From: Clostridiaceae bacterium
GTDB lineage: Bacteria > Bacillota > Clostridia > Lachnospirales > Lachnospiraceae
Length of the DNA: 64,000 bases
NCBI GenBank assembly: GCA_902363735.1
Contig: CABJBA010000006.1
Coordinates: 204,998 to 268,997, forward strand
Direction of reading: 5' to 3'
In this document: positions 28,768 through 38,108 of the stretch, piece by piece
How the letters are laid out: each line of letters begins with the position of its first letter
Numbering within the stretch: position 1 is the stretch's first letter
Translations under genes and position numbers: made by a program
The notes under the pieces: model-generated
Seen by the model: the letters and a program-made list of their open reading frames with translations, nothing else
Told to the model about the DNA's origin: nothing
Database searches by the model: none

Positions 28768-29994
28768 ATGAAGCTTTTAAAACGATTGGCAGCCTTAACT
28801 TCCATGGTAACCATGTTAGGAATGAGTTTTTCCCTGGAGGCCCTGGCAGCCGCAAAAACAATATCATCAGTGACCATTAGCGTGGGACTGGAGGACATCA
28901 ACACCGGAGATACACTGCCCGGAGAAGATTCTTTTGATAGATCAGGAACAAGCGGAAATTACGTTTCCACCAGCAATGACAGATATGTTGTGGATGAGCT
29001 GAACTGGATTACATCAGACAGTAAAGAAATGAAGATTGGTTCTGAACCTAAGATGAAGGTAACCTTAAAGGCAGTCGACTCTGACGAATACGCATTCAAA
29101 GGTGGCTACCAATCCAGTAATGTGAACGTTAAAGGAGGAACTTACGTTTCATCCAGCCGTTCCGGGTCAGAAACCCTGTATGTCACTTTTACATTCAAAT
29201 CTATAAAAGGAACCTACGAAGCCCCGGAAGAAGCCGACTGGAAAGATTCCGGATACGGCAATGCAAAATGGAACTCCGTAGACAACAGCTCCGGTGCCTA
29301 TGATGTCTACTTGTACCGTGGCAGTACCGTTATAAAGAAGGTTGAGAGTTTAAAGGCCACTAACTACAACTTTTACCCCTACATGACAAAAGCAGGCACC
29401 TACAGTTTTCGGGTACGCACTGTACCTTATACAGAAACAGAACAAAAATATGCCAAAAGAAGTGACTGGACCGAATCCGGTGAAACCTATGTTCCAGAAG
29501 AAAAGGTCTCAGACGGAAGAGGACAGGATGACGGGACTCCTGCCAGCGGAGAGGTTGGCTGGATTAAAAATGGAAGTACCTGGTATTACCGCTATCCAGA
29601 CGGAAGCTACCATAAAAATAACTGGGCAAAGATCAATAACAAATGGTATTTGTTTGACGGCAACGGTGCTATGCTGACGGGCTGGAACCAGAGAGGCAGC
29701 TTATGGTACTATCTGAATAACGATGGAACTATGGTAACCGGCTGGGTAGTTTCCAATAATAAATGGTATTATTTAAATCCTTCCGCCACTAACGGAGTAG
29801 AGGGTTCTATGGCAACAGGCTGGATTAATTACAACAATAAACAGTACTATACCGATGCCAGCGGAGTTATGCAGGAAGGCTGGAAGCAGGTAGACGGAAA
29901 CTGGTATTACTTCTATCCGGGTGAAGGGTCTAAGGCGGTAAATACCACCATCAGCGGATTCCAGGTAGACGGCAACGGAGTATGGCGTAAGTAA
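28768..29994 (+). CDS. Secreted cell-wall-binding repeat protein
   Basis: 408 residues, AGGAGAACGGAGG upstream. A signal peptide ends near LEALAA (~28). Residues ~30-250 form a non-repeat region with a fibronectin-like part (AEWN-type AKWNSVDNSSGAYDVYLYRG). From ~260 to the end there are about six aromatic cell-wall-binding repeats (NKWYLFDGNGAMLTGW type). No catalytic residues recognised. Twenty-three nt upstream of a paralogue, with which it is probably cotranscribed. The pair is inserted between rplQ and ecfA1, which are adjacent in Bacillus. Confidence 0.88.
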   Translation: MKLLKRLAALTSMVTMLGMSFSLEALAAAKTISSVTISVGLEDINTGDTLPGEDSFDRSGTSGNYVSTSNDRYVVDELNWITSDSKEMKIGSEPKMKVTLKAVDSDEYAFKGGYQSSNVNVKGGTYVSSSRSGSETLYVTFTFKSIKGTYEAPEEADWKDSGYGNAKWNSVDNSSGAYDVYLYRGSTVIKKVESLKATNYNFYPYMTKAGTYSFRVRTVPYTETEQKYAKRSDWTESGETYVPEEKVSDGRGQDDGTPASGEVGWIKNGSTWYYRYPDGSYHKNNWAKINNKWYLFDGNGAMLTGWNQRGSLWYYLNNDGTMVTGWVVSNNKWYYLNPSATNGVEGSMATGWINYNNKQYYTDASGVMQEGWKQVDGNWYYFYPGEGSKAVNTTISGFQVDGNGVWRK

Positions 29995-30017
29995 TCAGGG
30001 CGAAAGGAGATGGCAGG

Positions 30018-31031
30018 ATGAAAGGAAAGAGAAAATGGCTTGTTCTATTTTGTACAGTCATGGTTCTTGGAACAGGGATGACTGCTTCTGCTTTGGGAAG
30101 CGTAAAGATCCGTCTGGATCAGGGAAGCAAAAGCAACTGGACGGAAGAAATCCAGATTCCTGCCGTCACAGTTAATTATTCAGAGGAAAGTCCTAAGTGG
30201 AGCAAGCCTATTGAGGAGTGGGAGCCAGGGGAAAAGGTAACAGGTACTCTACGCCTTCCAGGCTCTTATTCTGAAACAGACTGTACCGTATATGGAGGAA
30301 GTCTTGTCTCTGTAAAAGTCGACTCAGGTGAAACGGTCATTAAAGTTTCCTACACTCCTGGTGCCAAGCTGGGAAAAACAGAAGAAGCAGGATGGGGCGA
30401 TGCAGCCAGAACAAAGGCTGTATGGAGAAAGGTCCCCTTTGCTTCCGGATACCAGGTAATGCTGTATCATGCGGACGGAACCTGGGTCAAAAGCCTGACC
30501 ACTTCCTCCGTATCCATTGATCTTCTTCCTCACATGGAAGGAAAAAACCGGTATTACTACACCGTAAAGGCCATTTCAATGAGTTCTTCAGAGGAAGAGT
30601 ATTTGGCAGAAGGAACTTCTGTCACATCCGGAAACTCGATCCTTCAGGATCAGGACGACAGGTTCGGAACCTGGGAAGAGGACGGGAAGAGAAAGAAGTA
30701 CCGCATGGGCGATGGAAGCTGGGTGACCGGAAGATGGCAGATGATCCGTGGAGAGTGGTACTGTTTTGACGAAGAAGGCTATGCATCAGTTGGATGGCAT
30801 AATTCTGATGGAAAGTGGTATTACTTAAGAGAGGATGGCCGTATGATGACCGGCTGGCAGCAGATAAAAGGAAAGTGGTATTATCTGAAGGAAGACGGCT
30901 CCATGTCTATCGGATGGATTCAGAAGCAGCCTGGGGAATGGTATTATTTCTACGAGGATGGAAGCATGGCCTCCGACACCAAAGTGGAAGGAACATACCG
31001 GATTAACAGCGCAGGACTTTGGATACAATAA
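30018..31031 (+). CDS. Secreted cell-wall-binding repeat protein, paralogue
   Basis: 337 residues, GAAAGGAG upstream. Signal peptide ending near ASALG (~26). The middle region (~115-205) resembles that of the preceding protein (AVWRKVPFASGYQVMLYHADG), then four or five wall-binding repeats (GKWYYLREDGRMMTGW type) run to the C-terminus. Likely arose by tandem duplication. Possible roles are wall-anchored adhesion or scaffold; no enzyme domain seen. Confidence 0.88.
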   Translation: MKGKRKWLVLFCTVMVLGTGMTASALGSVKIRLDQGSKSNWTEEIQIPAVTVNYSEESPKWSKPIEEWEPGEKVTGTLRLPGSYSETDCTVYGGSLVSVKVDSGETVIKVSYTPGAKLGKTEEAGWGDAARTKAVWRKVPFASGYQVMLYHADGTWVKSLTTSSVSIDLLPHMEGKNRYYYTVKAISMSSSEEEYLAEGTSVTSGNSILQDQDDRFGTWEEDGKRKKYRMGDGSWVTGRWQMIRGEWYCFDEEGYASVGWHNSDGKWYYLREDGRMMTGWQQIKGKWYYLKEDGSMSIGWIQKQPGEWYYFYEDGSMASDTKVEGTYRINSAGLWIQ

Positions 31032-31044
31032 TATAATGAAAGCA

Positions 31045-31079
31045 AAATGGCACAGATAACAGGTCTGTGCTATTTTTTA
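31045..31079 (+). terminator. Intrinsic terminator after the wall-binding pair
   Basis: AATGGCACAGA and TCTGTGCTATT stem with a 7-nt loop, followed by a T-rich tail. Confidence 0.85.
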
Positions 31080-31182
31080 TGGGAAATTATAAAAGATTTG
31101 TGACGATGCTTGACTGTTATGGAATATTCATCTAAAATTATGTGACATATAAATGTTTGAGTCTACTACAGAAAGGTATGCC

Positions 31183-32088
31183 ATGGGAATCATTAAAACT
31201 TCTAAACTGATATTCGATTACATCAGGAAAGATGAAGAAGAAAATATTGAAGAAATTAAACGGGCTATTGACGGAGTTAACGTAGATATTGAAGCAGGAA
31301 AGTTTGTAGCCGTTCTGGGGCACAATGGTTCAGGCAAGTCTACCTTCGCAAAGCACTTAGATGCTATTTTGCTGCCCACTGAAGGAACCGTGTGGATTCA
31401 GGGGCTGGATACCTCCATAGAAGAAAACTTATGGGAGGTTCGAAAGAGAACGGGAATGGTATTTCAGAATCCGGATAATCAGATCATCGGAAATGTTGTA
31501 GAAGAAGATGTGGGATTTGGTCCTGAGAATCTGGGTGTTCCTACGGAAGAAATATGGAAACGGGTTGAGGAAAGCTTACAAGGAGTAGGAATGGCAGCTT
31601 ACCGCTTAAAATCCCCCAACAAGCTTTCCGGAGGCCAGAAGCAGAGGGTTGCTATTGCCGGGGTCATGGCTATGAGACCCCAGTGTATTGTTTTAGACGA
31701 GCCTACGGCTATGCTGGACCCTAACGGCAGATCAGAAGTGGTGAGGACTGTCCGGGAGTTAAATAAAAAAGAAGGCATTACTGTAATCCTCATCACACAC
31801 TATATGGAAGAAGTCATTCATGCGGACCGGGTCATTGTCATGGATGAGGGAAAAATAGTCATGGATGGAACTCCCAGAGAAATATTCTCCAAAGTGGAAG
31901 AATTAAAATCCTACCGTTTAGACGTTCCCCAGGTAACAGAGCTGGCTTATGAGCTTCAGAAAAACGGGGTGGACCTGCCTGACGGGATATTGACATTAGA
32001 GGAACTGATGGAAAAGCTGCTTCCTTTGTTTGCAGAGCGTTTTCCAGGAAAAGTGACTCTGGGAAATGGAGTAAACAATGGCGATTAA
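31183..32088 (+). CDS. ecfA1: Energy-coupling factor transporter ATPase EcfA1
   Basis: 301 residues from the ATG at 31183 (AGAAAGG 7 nt upstream); an ATG at 31153 has no ribosome site. Walker [11 protein letters not shown]-loop QNPDNQ, signature [13 protein letters not shown], Walker [13 protein letters not shown] and an H-switch ITHYMEEV. Powers vitamin/metal uptake with interchangeable S components that are not encoded here. Overlaps ecfA2 by 11 nt. Confidence 0.95.
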   Translation: MGIIKTSKLIFDYIRKDEEENIEEIKRAIDGVNVDIEAGKFVAVLGHNGSGKSTFAKHLDAILLPTEGTVWIQGLDTSIEENLWEVRKRTGMVFQNPDNQIIGNVVEEDVGFGPENLGVPTEEIWKRVEESLQGVGMAAYRLKSPNKLSGGQKQRVAIAGVMAMRPQCIVLDEPTAMLDPNGRSEVVRTVRELNKKEGITVILITHYMEEVIHADRVIVMDEGKIVMDGTPREIFSKVEELKSYRLDVPQVTELAYELQKNGVDLPDGILTLEELMEKLLPLFAERFPGKVTLGNGVNNGD

Positions 32089-32932
32089 AACAGAGCATTT
32101 AAATTATATTTACGGTCAGGGGACTGCCTTTGAACAGCATGCCTTAAAAGATGTGAACTTAGAAATCAAAGATGGGGAGTTTGTAGGCTTGATCGGCCAT
32201 ACAGGCTCCGGAAAGTCTACTCTGATTCAGCATCTAAACGGGCTTTTAAAGGCAACCAGCGGGGCAATATATTATAATGGAAAGAATATTTACCAGGAAG
32301 GGTATGATCTTCGGGCTTTAAGAAGCCGTGTGGGACTTGTATTCCAGTACCCAGAACATCAGCTTTTTGAAATTGATGTGTTTTCGGATGTGTGTTTTGG
32401 GCCAAAAAACCAGGGACTTTCAAAGGAAGAAGTGGAAGTCAGGGCCAGGCAGGCTCTTTCCATGACAGGACTTGATGAAAGCTTTTACAAGCGTTCTCCC
32501 TTTGAACTTTCCGGCGGTCAAAAACGCCGGGTTGCCATTGCCGGGGTGCTTGCCATGAATCCGGAGGTGTTGATTTTAGACGAACCCACTGCAGGATTAG
32601 ACCCTAAGGGACGGGATGAGATTCTGGATCAAATTGAGCGGCTTCATAAGGAAAGAAACATGACCATTATACTGGTTTCCCACAGCATGGAGGACATTGC
32701 TAAGTATGTGGACCGGATTCTGGTTATGAATCATGGGGAAAAGGTATTTGACGATTCCCCTAAAGAAGTGTTCAAGCATTATAAGGAGCTGGAAGCCATG
32801 GGGCTGGCGGCTCCCAAAATCACTTACATTGTCCATACCTTACGGGAACATGGAGTTCCCATTGATGACAACATTACTACCATAGAAGAAGCCAGAGAGG
32901 GCATACTGAGACTTCTGAGAGGTGACCGCTGA
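32078..32932 (+). CDS. ecfA2: Energy-coupling factor transporter ATPase EcfA2
   Basis: 284 residues. Walker [20 protein letters not shown]-loop typical of EcfA2, signature [13 protein letters not shown], Walker [15 protein letters not shown], switch SHSMEDI. Forms the heterodimer with EcfA1; overlapping reading frames suggest coupled translation. Confidence 0.96.
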   Translation: MAIKTEHLNYIYGQGTAFEQHALKDVNLEIKDGEFVGLIGHTGSGKSTLIQHLNGLLKATSGAIYYNGKNIYQEGYDLRALRSRVGLVFQYPEHQLFEIDVFSDVCFGPKNQGLSKEEVEVRARQALSMTGLDESFYKRSPFELSGGQKRRVAIAGVLAMNPEVLILDEPTAGLDPKGRDEILDQIERLHKERNMTIILVSHSMEDIAKYVDRILVMNHGEKVFDDSPKEVFKHYKELEAMGLAAPKITYIVHTLREHGVPIDDNITTIEEAREGILRLLRGDR

Positions 32933-32979
32933 CCTGCCTTAGGCGGGGCGGACTTCTTAAAAACAGGATCGGAGATATT

Positions 32980-33780
32980 ATGCTGAAAGATATTACATTA
33001 GGACAATATTATCCGGTGGATTCAATCCTTCACAGACTGGATCCCCGGACAAAGCTGTTTGGGACTATGATATATATTATATCCCTTTTTATTGCGGACA
33101 ACATATGGGCCTATGTGGCAGCCACTATTTTTCTGGCGGTCACCATACGGCTGAGCCAGGTTCCCTTTCGGTTTATGGTCCAGGGGCTGAGGGCCATTAT
33201 GTTCCTGCTTTTACTCAGCGTCAGCTTTAACCTGTTTCTGACTACAGGAGAAGCAATATTCCAGCTGGGATTTTTGAAAATTACAAAAGAAGGAATCAGG
33301 GTAGCGGCCTTTATGGGAATACGGCTGATTTATCTGGTGGTAGGTTCTTCCATTATGACTCTTACGACCACTCCCAACCAGCTGACAGATGGATTGGAAA
33401 AAAGCCTTGGATTTTTAAAAAAGATCAAGGTTCCGGTACATGAACTATCCATGATGATGTCCATTGCGCTACGCTTCATCCCCATTCTGGTGGAGGAAAC
33501 GGACAAGATTATGAAGGCTCAGATGGCCAGAGGAGCTAATTTTGAAACAGGCAATTTAATTCAGAAGGCAAAGAACATGATTCCTCTTCTGGTGCCGCTG
33601 TTCATTTCTGCATTTCGCCGTGCCACAGATCTGGCCATGGCGATGGAAGCCAGATGCTACCGGGGTGGAGAAGGAAGGACCAAAATGAAGCCTCTTCGGT
33701 ATGGACGGCGTGATGGGGCAGCTTACATGCTCTGCCTGGTCTATTTGACAGCTATTGCCCTGATTCGGATAAAGGGATAA
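32980..33780 (+). CDS. ecfT: Energy-coupling factor transporter transmembrane protein EcfT
   Basis: 266 residues with several membrane helices. The two cytoplasmic coupling motifs MARGANFE and MEARCYRGG, which dock on the ATPases, are present. Completes the ECF energising module. Confidence 0.95.
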   Translation: MLKDITLGQYYPVDSILHRLDPRTKLFGTMIYIISLFIADNIWAYVAATIFLAVTIRLSQVPFRFMVQGLRAIMFLLLLSVSFNLFLTTGEAIFQLGFLKITKEGIRVAAFMGIRLIYLVVGSSIMTLTTTPNQLTDGLEKSLGFLKKIKVPVHELSMMMSIALRFIPILVEETDKIMKAQMARGANFETGNLIQKAKNMIPLLVPLFISAFRRATDLAMAMEARCYRGGEGRTKMKPLRYGRRDGAAYMLCLVYLTAIALIRIKG

Positions 33781-33789
33781 GGAGAGCAT

Positions 33790-34821
33790 ATGAAACGGGT
33801 TAAGATGATTGTGGCCTATGACGGCACCAATTACTGCGGCTGGCAGATCCAAAAAAACGGAATAACCATTGAAGAAGTTTTAAATAAGGCTTTGACAAAT
33901 TTGCTGAAGGAGCCGGTGACGGTCATCGGGGCCAGCAGGACGGATTCAGGAGTTCATTCAGAGGGAAATGTGGCAGTCTTTGATACAGAAAACAGAATGC
34001 CGGCGGATAAGATCTGTTTTGCTTTAAACCACAGGCTTCCGGAAGATATCCGGGTTCTGCATTCGGAAGAGGTGTTCCCTGGCTATCATCCCAGAAAACA
34101 AAATTGTATAAAAACTTATGAATACAGGATTATGAACCGAAAAATAGAAATTCCCACCTTAAGATTATACAGCTACTTTTGTTACGTTCTCTTAGATGTG
34201 GATTTGATGAAAAAAGGAGCCGCTTATCTGGTGGGAGAGCATGATTTTAAAAGTTTCTCCACCGCAAGAAGACAGGCAGAGGAAACGGTAAGGACTATTT
34301 ACAGCCTGGAGGTGGAAAAGTCGGGAGATTTAATCACCCTGCGGATAAAGGGAAGCGGATTTTTGTATAATATGGTGCGTATTATTGCGGGAACCCTGAT
34401 AAAGGTGGGAATGGGTGTTTATCAACCGGAACATGTGGAAAAAATCCTGGATGCAAGGGACCGAAACGAAGCTGGTCCCAAGGCTGCTGCCCAAGGTCTT
34501 ACTCTGGTGAATCTTGAATATGAAAAAGAACTGGAACAGGAAATAAAGGGACAAAACAAGGAATGGAGTTACACACTTTCTCAGGAGAACATTGTTTCAA
34601 AAGGAGAAGCCCGTCTTATAATCCACCGGTGCAGGGAGGAGGACTATGGAAGACTTCTCACCCGGGTAGTTCATCAGGCGGTTCGCAATGGGGCAGAAAC
34701 CGTTTATGTAATGGATGAAGAGGATGGGGAAAGAATTATTTCTGGAAAATCTTATGGATTTTATATCTTTCAACCTTCTGATGAAAAACAGGGCTGGTAT
34801 GTGACACAAAAACATAGTTAA
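33790..34821 (+). CDS. truA: tRNA pseudouridine(38-40) synthase TruA with C-terminal extension
   Basis: 343 residues; ordinary TruA is about 245-270. The catalytic Asp is D52 in SRTDSGVHS; FSTARRQ and the FLYNMVRIIAGTLI motif are intact up to ~250. The remaining ~90 residues (from about EQEIKGQNKE) are an extra basic/acidic domain with RLIIHRCREEDYGRLL that I do not recognise. No frameshift is visible at the junction. The gene order ecfA1-ecfA2-ecfT-truA-rplM-rpsI is the standard Firmicute one. Confidence 0.93.
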   Translation: MKRVKMIVAYDGTNYCGWQIQKNGITIEEVLNKALTNLLKEPVTVIGASRTDSGVHSEGNVAVFDTENRMPADKICFALNHRLPEDIRVLHSEEVFPGYHPRKQNCIKTYEYRIMNRKIEIPTLRLYSYFCYVLLDVDLMKKGAAYLVGEHDFKSFSTARRQAEETVRTIYSLEVEKSGDLITLRIKGSGFLYNMVRIIAGTLIKVGMGVYQPEHVEKILDARDRNEAGPKAAAQGLTLVNLEYEKELEQEIKGQNKEWSYTLSQENIVSKGEARLIIHRCREEDYGRLLTRVVHQAVRNGAETVYVMDEEDGERIISGKSYGFYIFQPSDEKQGWYVTQKHS

Positions 34822-34848
34822 AAACCTTTACTTTTCAAGGAAAAGAGG

Positions 34849-34877
34849 TTGACACATCCGGCTGAGTGTAATATAAT
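34849..34877 (+). promoter_or_regulatory. Consensus sigma-A promoter of rplM-rpsI
   Basis: Perfect TTGACA, exactly 17 bp, perfect TATAAT. Confidence 0.95.
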
Positions 34878-34879
34878 GT

Positions 34880-34980
34880 ATAACTGTGACGTTAGGCAAA
34901 AATGTTTAAGCCAATGCCCCGGAGTGAACATTTTGAATATAACTTAGATCCAGTTATGATGAATAAAACCAGAATTTACA
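34880..34980 (+). ncRNA. L13-type ribosomal protein leader
   Basis: The transcript begins with ATAACTG (34880-34886) pairing with CAGTTAT (34951-34957); inside it AAAATGTT (34899-34906) pairs with AACATTTT (34927-34934), leaving a GC-rich apical loop. Position before rplM fits the known Firmicute L13 leader family, thought to be bound by L13. I could not check the covariance model. Confidence 0.7.
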
Positions 34981-34992
34981 GGAGGTTATCCC

Positions 34993-35427
34993 ATGAAGAC
35001 TTTTATGGCTAGTCCAGCAACGATTGATAGAAAATGGTATGTAGTTGATGCTGCAGGACTTACATTAGGACGTTTGGCTTCAGAAGTAGCTAAAGTATTA
35101 AGAGGAAAAAATAAACCGATCTATACCCCGCATATGGATTGCGGCGATTATGTGATCGTTGTTAACGCAGACAAGATTTCTGTAACCGGCAAGAAGCTGG
35201 ATCAGAAAATTTACTATCATCACTCTGATTATGTGGGCGGTATGAAAGAAACCACATTAAGAGAGATGCTGGCTAAAAAGCCTGAAAGAGTAATGGAATT
35301 AGCAGTTAAGGGTATGCTTCCAAAGGGACCTTTAGGAAGAAGCATGATTACAAAACTTCACGTATACGCAGGCCCAGAGCATGTAAATGCTGCTCAGAAG
35401 CCAGAAGTTTTAGAAATCAAATTTTAA
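34993..35427 (+). CDS. rplM: 50S ribosomal protein L13
   Basis: 144 residues, AGGAGG upstream. [29 protein letters not shown] and [15 protein letters not shown] are diagnostic. Confidence 0.98.
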   Translation: MKTFMASPATIDRKWYVVDAAGLTLGRLASEVAKVLRGKNKPIYTPHMDCGDYVIVVNADKISVTGKKLDQKIYYHHSDYVGGMKETTLREMLAKKPERVMELAVKGMLPKGPLGRSMITKLHVYAGPEHVNAAQKPEVLEIKF

Positions 35428-35455
35428 TTAGAGGTGCTGAAAGGAGGAAGTTATC

Positions 35456-35848
35456 ATGGCTAATGCAAAATTTTACGGAACAGGCAGAAGAAAAAAATCT
35501 ATCGCCAGAGTATATTTAGTGCCGGGTACAGGCAAAATCACCATCAATAAGAGAGATATTGACCAGTATTTAGGCCTTGAAACATTAAAGGTTGTTGTTC
35601 GTCAGCCGCTGGTTGCTACAGAAAACGTTGATAAGTTTGATGTTTTAGTAAACGTTCACGGTGGTGGATTCACTGGACAGGCCGGTGCAATCAGACACGG
35701 TATTTCAAGAGCTCTGCTTCAGGCAGATGCGGACTATCGTCCAACTCTTAAGAAAGCCGGTTATTTAACAAGAGACCCAAGAGCAAAAGAAAGAAAGAAG
35801 TACGGCTTAAAGTCAGCCCGTCGTGCTCCTCAGTTTTCAAAGAGATAA
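35456..35848 (+). CDS. rpsI: 30S ribosomal protein S9
   Basis: 130 residues, AAAGGAGG upstream. [15 protein letters not shown] start and the basic [14 protein letters not shown] tail that reaches the P-site tRNA. Confidence 0.98.
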   Translation: MANAKFYGTGRRKKSIARVYLVPGTGKITINKRDIDQYLGLETLKVVVRQPLVATENVDKFDVLVNVHGGGFTGQAGAIRHGISRALLQADADYRPTLKKAGYLTRDPRAKERKKYGLKSARRAPQFSKR

Positions 35849-35851
35849 GCA

Positions 35852-36000
35852 GTTATCTGCGAACAAAAATATATATAAAAATTCCCTGGAATGCTCGCAT
35901 TTCAGGGAATTTTTATATATATTTTTGTTCATTGGAATGCAAGAAATGGCCGAGATGGAGCAAAGCGCAATCGAGGCTATTTTCTGCATTAACAGATAAC
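35852..36000 (+). other. Terminator-containing three-way-junction element after rpsI
   Basis: An outer stem GTTATCTG (35852-35859)/CAGATAAC (35993-36000) encloses two arms. Arm 1 (35861-35894/35897-35930) is 34 bp with a single G-U and a two-base apex TC; its AATTCCCTG/CAGGGAATTTTT part works as the intrinsic terminator of rplM-rpsI. Arm 2 (35936-35951/35975-35990, AATGCA...TGCATT) has a further imperfect inner stem. Junction linkers are only 1, 5 and 2 nt. The remaining 36001-36196 is AT-rich with no gene or clear promoter. Confidence 0.75.
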
Positions 36001-36196
36001 AGAAACCACCCAAAATCAGAATTTCGCTCTCCACCCATAAATACAGCACTCACAATATTGTATAGAAAAACTAAATTCCATTTTTCGGTATAGCATGGAT
36101 GAAGAAAAGGTATTATAATAATAATTGTAATATTTCCTGATTAATCCCCATTTTTAAATGACCCCAAGATTAAAGCCTATTTGCGGGAGGTGTTTC

Positions 36197-37438
36197 ATGC
36201 AAACATTTAAAGAACTATATGAAAGCACAGTCAGAGCAGCACTGGATAACAGGGATGATCTGATACCGGAAAATGAACACTCTTACGACCCACATCACCT
36301 GGACTGCCTTTTAAATCCAAAGAAGCATCCTATCGTAATTCGGACAGGAACATGCGACTGTTCCAAGGAGGAGAGTGAAGAATGCTTAAAGCGATGCCCC
36401 TTTGAAGCTTTGACTATGGGAGCACATGGAGTTGAAGTGGATCCAGAGCTTTGCCTGGGCTGCGAAAACTGTATTAAAGGCTGCGCCAGTGAAAAACTCA
36501 CAGCGACCACCGATATCATTCCCGCATTAAAAGCCATTAAGGGTTCTAAAAATCTGGTATATGCTATGATAGCGCCTGCATTTTTAGGCCAGTTTTCCAG
36601 CGAAGTCACGCCGGGTAAGCTGAGAAGTGCATTAAAAGAGGTAGGATTCGACGGAATGCTGGAGGTTGCCCTATTTGCGGACATCCTCACACTAAAAGAA
36701 GCACTTGAATTTGATAAGAATATTAACGATATTAATGATTTTCAGCTGACAAGCTGCTGCTGTCCGATGTGGATCGGCATGATCCGAAAGGTTTACAATC
36801 AGCTGCTTCCCCATGTTCCAGGCTCTGTTTCCCCCATGATTGCCTGTGCAAGGGTGGTAAAGGCACTTCATCCCGATGCTATGACCGTATTTATCGGTCC
36901 ATGTCTTGCTAAGAAGGCGGAGGCCAGGGAAAAGGATCTGGCAGGAGATGTTGATTTTGTGCTTACCTTTCAGGAAACAAAGAACATCTTTGATGCCCTG
37001 GGAATTGACCCAGCCGTGATGGAGGAGAGCGAGAAGGACCATTCTTCCAAGGCGGGAAGAATTTACGCCAGAAAGGGCGGAGTCAGCGAAGCAGTGGAAT
37101 ATACAGTCAGAGCCATCAATCCCAGCAAAGAGACAAAAATCCGTACCAAACAGGCGGATGGAGTGCCTGCCTGCAGAAAGATGATTCAGGACATTATGAA
37201 TGGGAAAATTGAAGCCAATTTCTATGAAGGAATGGGCTGTGTGGGAGGCTGCGTAGGAGGCCCCAGATCCATCTTGGGAATGGAACAGGGAACCGAGCTG
37301 GTCAATGAATACGGAGAGAAGGCAACTTATCAGCATCCGGCTGAGAATCCATATGTAATTGAGCTGCTGCACCGCCTTGGAATGGACACCATTGAAAGCC
37401 TGTTAGAAGAAACAGACTTTTTCAGCAGAACAATATAA
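36197..37438 (+). CDS. [FeFe]-hydrogenase-like iron-sulfur protein
   Basis: 413 residues from the ATG at 36197 (GGGAGG upstream; the in-frame start at 36158 has no ribosome site). A ferredoxin-like region (~53-96) has CLKRCP and CLGCENCIKGC. The H-cluster domain has L1 TSCCCPMW (185-192), L2 IGPCLAKK (233-240) and L3 EGMGCVGGCVGGP (344-356). The three-Cys L1 and GPC in L2 differ from the classic TSCCP/MPC of catalytic group A and look like the less studied group B. It probably makes or senses hydrogen. Stands alone, without NADH- or electron-bifurcating subunits; greA follows after 22 nt. Confidence 0.88.
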   Translation: MQTFKELYESTVRAALDNRDDLIPENEHSYDPHHLDCLLNPKKHPIVIRTGTCDCSKEESEECLKRCPFEALTMGAHGVEVDPELCLGCENCIKGCASEKLTATTDIIPALKAIKGSKNLVYAMIAPAFLGQFSSEVTPGKLRSALKEVGFDGMLEVALFADILTLKEALEFDKNINDINDFQLTSCCCPMWIGMIRKVYNQLLPHVPGSVSPMIACARVVKALHPDAMTVFIGPCLAKKAEAREKDLAGDVDFVLTFQETKNIFDALGIDPAVMEESEKDHSSKAGRIYARKGGVSEAVEYTVRAINPSKETKIRTKQADGVPACRKMIQDIMNGKIEANFYEGMGCVGGCVGGPRSILGMEQGTELVNEYGEKATYQHPAENPYVIELLHRLGMDTIESLLEETDFFSRTI

Positions 37439-37460
37439 AAAAGAAAGGCTGGCTTAAAAA

Positions 37461-37964
37461 GTGTTTGATAAATTAACAGAAAATGATATTAAGAAAATGC
37501 AGGAAGAAATCAATCACAGAAAGCTGGTGGTCCGCAAGGAAGCCCTGGAGGCTGTTAAGGAAGCCAGGGCTCATGGGGACTTAAGCGAGAACTTTGAATA
37601 CCATGCCGCTAAAAAGGATAAGAACCAGAATGAAAGCAGAATCCGGTATTTAGAGAAGATGATACGTACGGCCCAGATTGTATCCGATAGCTCCAGGGAG
37701 GATGAAGTTGGCCTCTACAATACGGTTGATTTATATTTTGAAGACGATGATGAAACAGAAACTTATAAGCTGGTCACTACAGTCCGGGGTAATTCCATGA
37801 AAGGACTGATTACCCCGGAGTCTCCTTTGGGAAGGTCCATTATGGGCCGTAAGATGGGAGACCGGGTTTATGTAAGAATCAGTGATAAAGCCGGTTACTA
37901 TGTAGTGATAAAAAAGCTGGAGAATACAAAAGATGACGGAAGCGATAAGCTGAGAGGCTTTTGA
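37461..37964 (+). CDS. greA: GreA/GreB-family transcript cleavage factor
   Basis: 167 residues, GTG start. N-terminal coiled coil with the acidic tip GDLSENFEYHAAK, whose Asp and Glu reach the RNA polymerase active site, then the FKBP-like domain with SPLGRSIMGRKMGDRVYV. Rescues backtracked polymerase. The sequence is somewhat longer in its middle than E. coli GreA. Confidence 0.9.
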   Translation: MFDKLTENDIKKMQEEINHRKLVVRKEALEAVKEARAHGDLSENFEYHAAKKDKNQNESRIRYLEKMIRTAQIVSDSSREDEVGLYNTVDLYFEDDDETETYKLVTTVRGNSMKGLITPESPLGRSIMGRKMGDRVYVRISDKAGYYVVIKKLENTKDDGSDKLRGF

Positions 37965-38108
37965 TCTGCCATAAGTGTTGGTTTGAACATGAAAGATTAT
38001 TTCAGCTTACATAATATGAAAGTTTTCTTTTTTCATCTTAAAAGAGAGGAGTTTTTGGCTGACTCTGCAGAGGCATGAAAAAACATCAATTATTACAGGA
38101 GAAATGAA

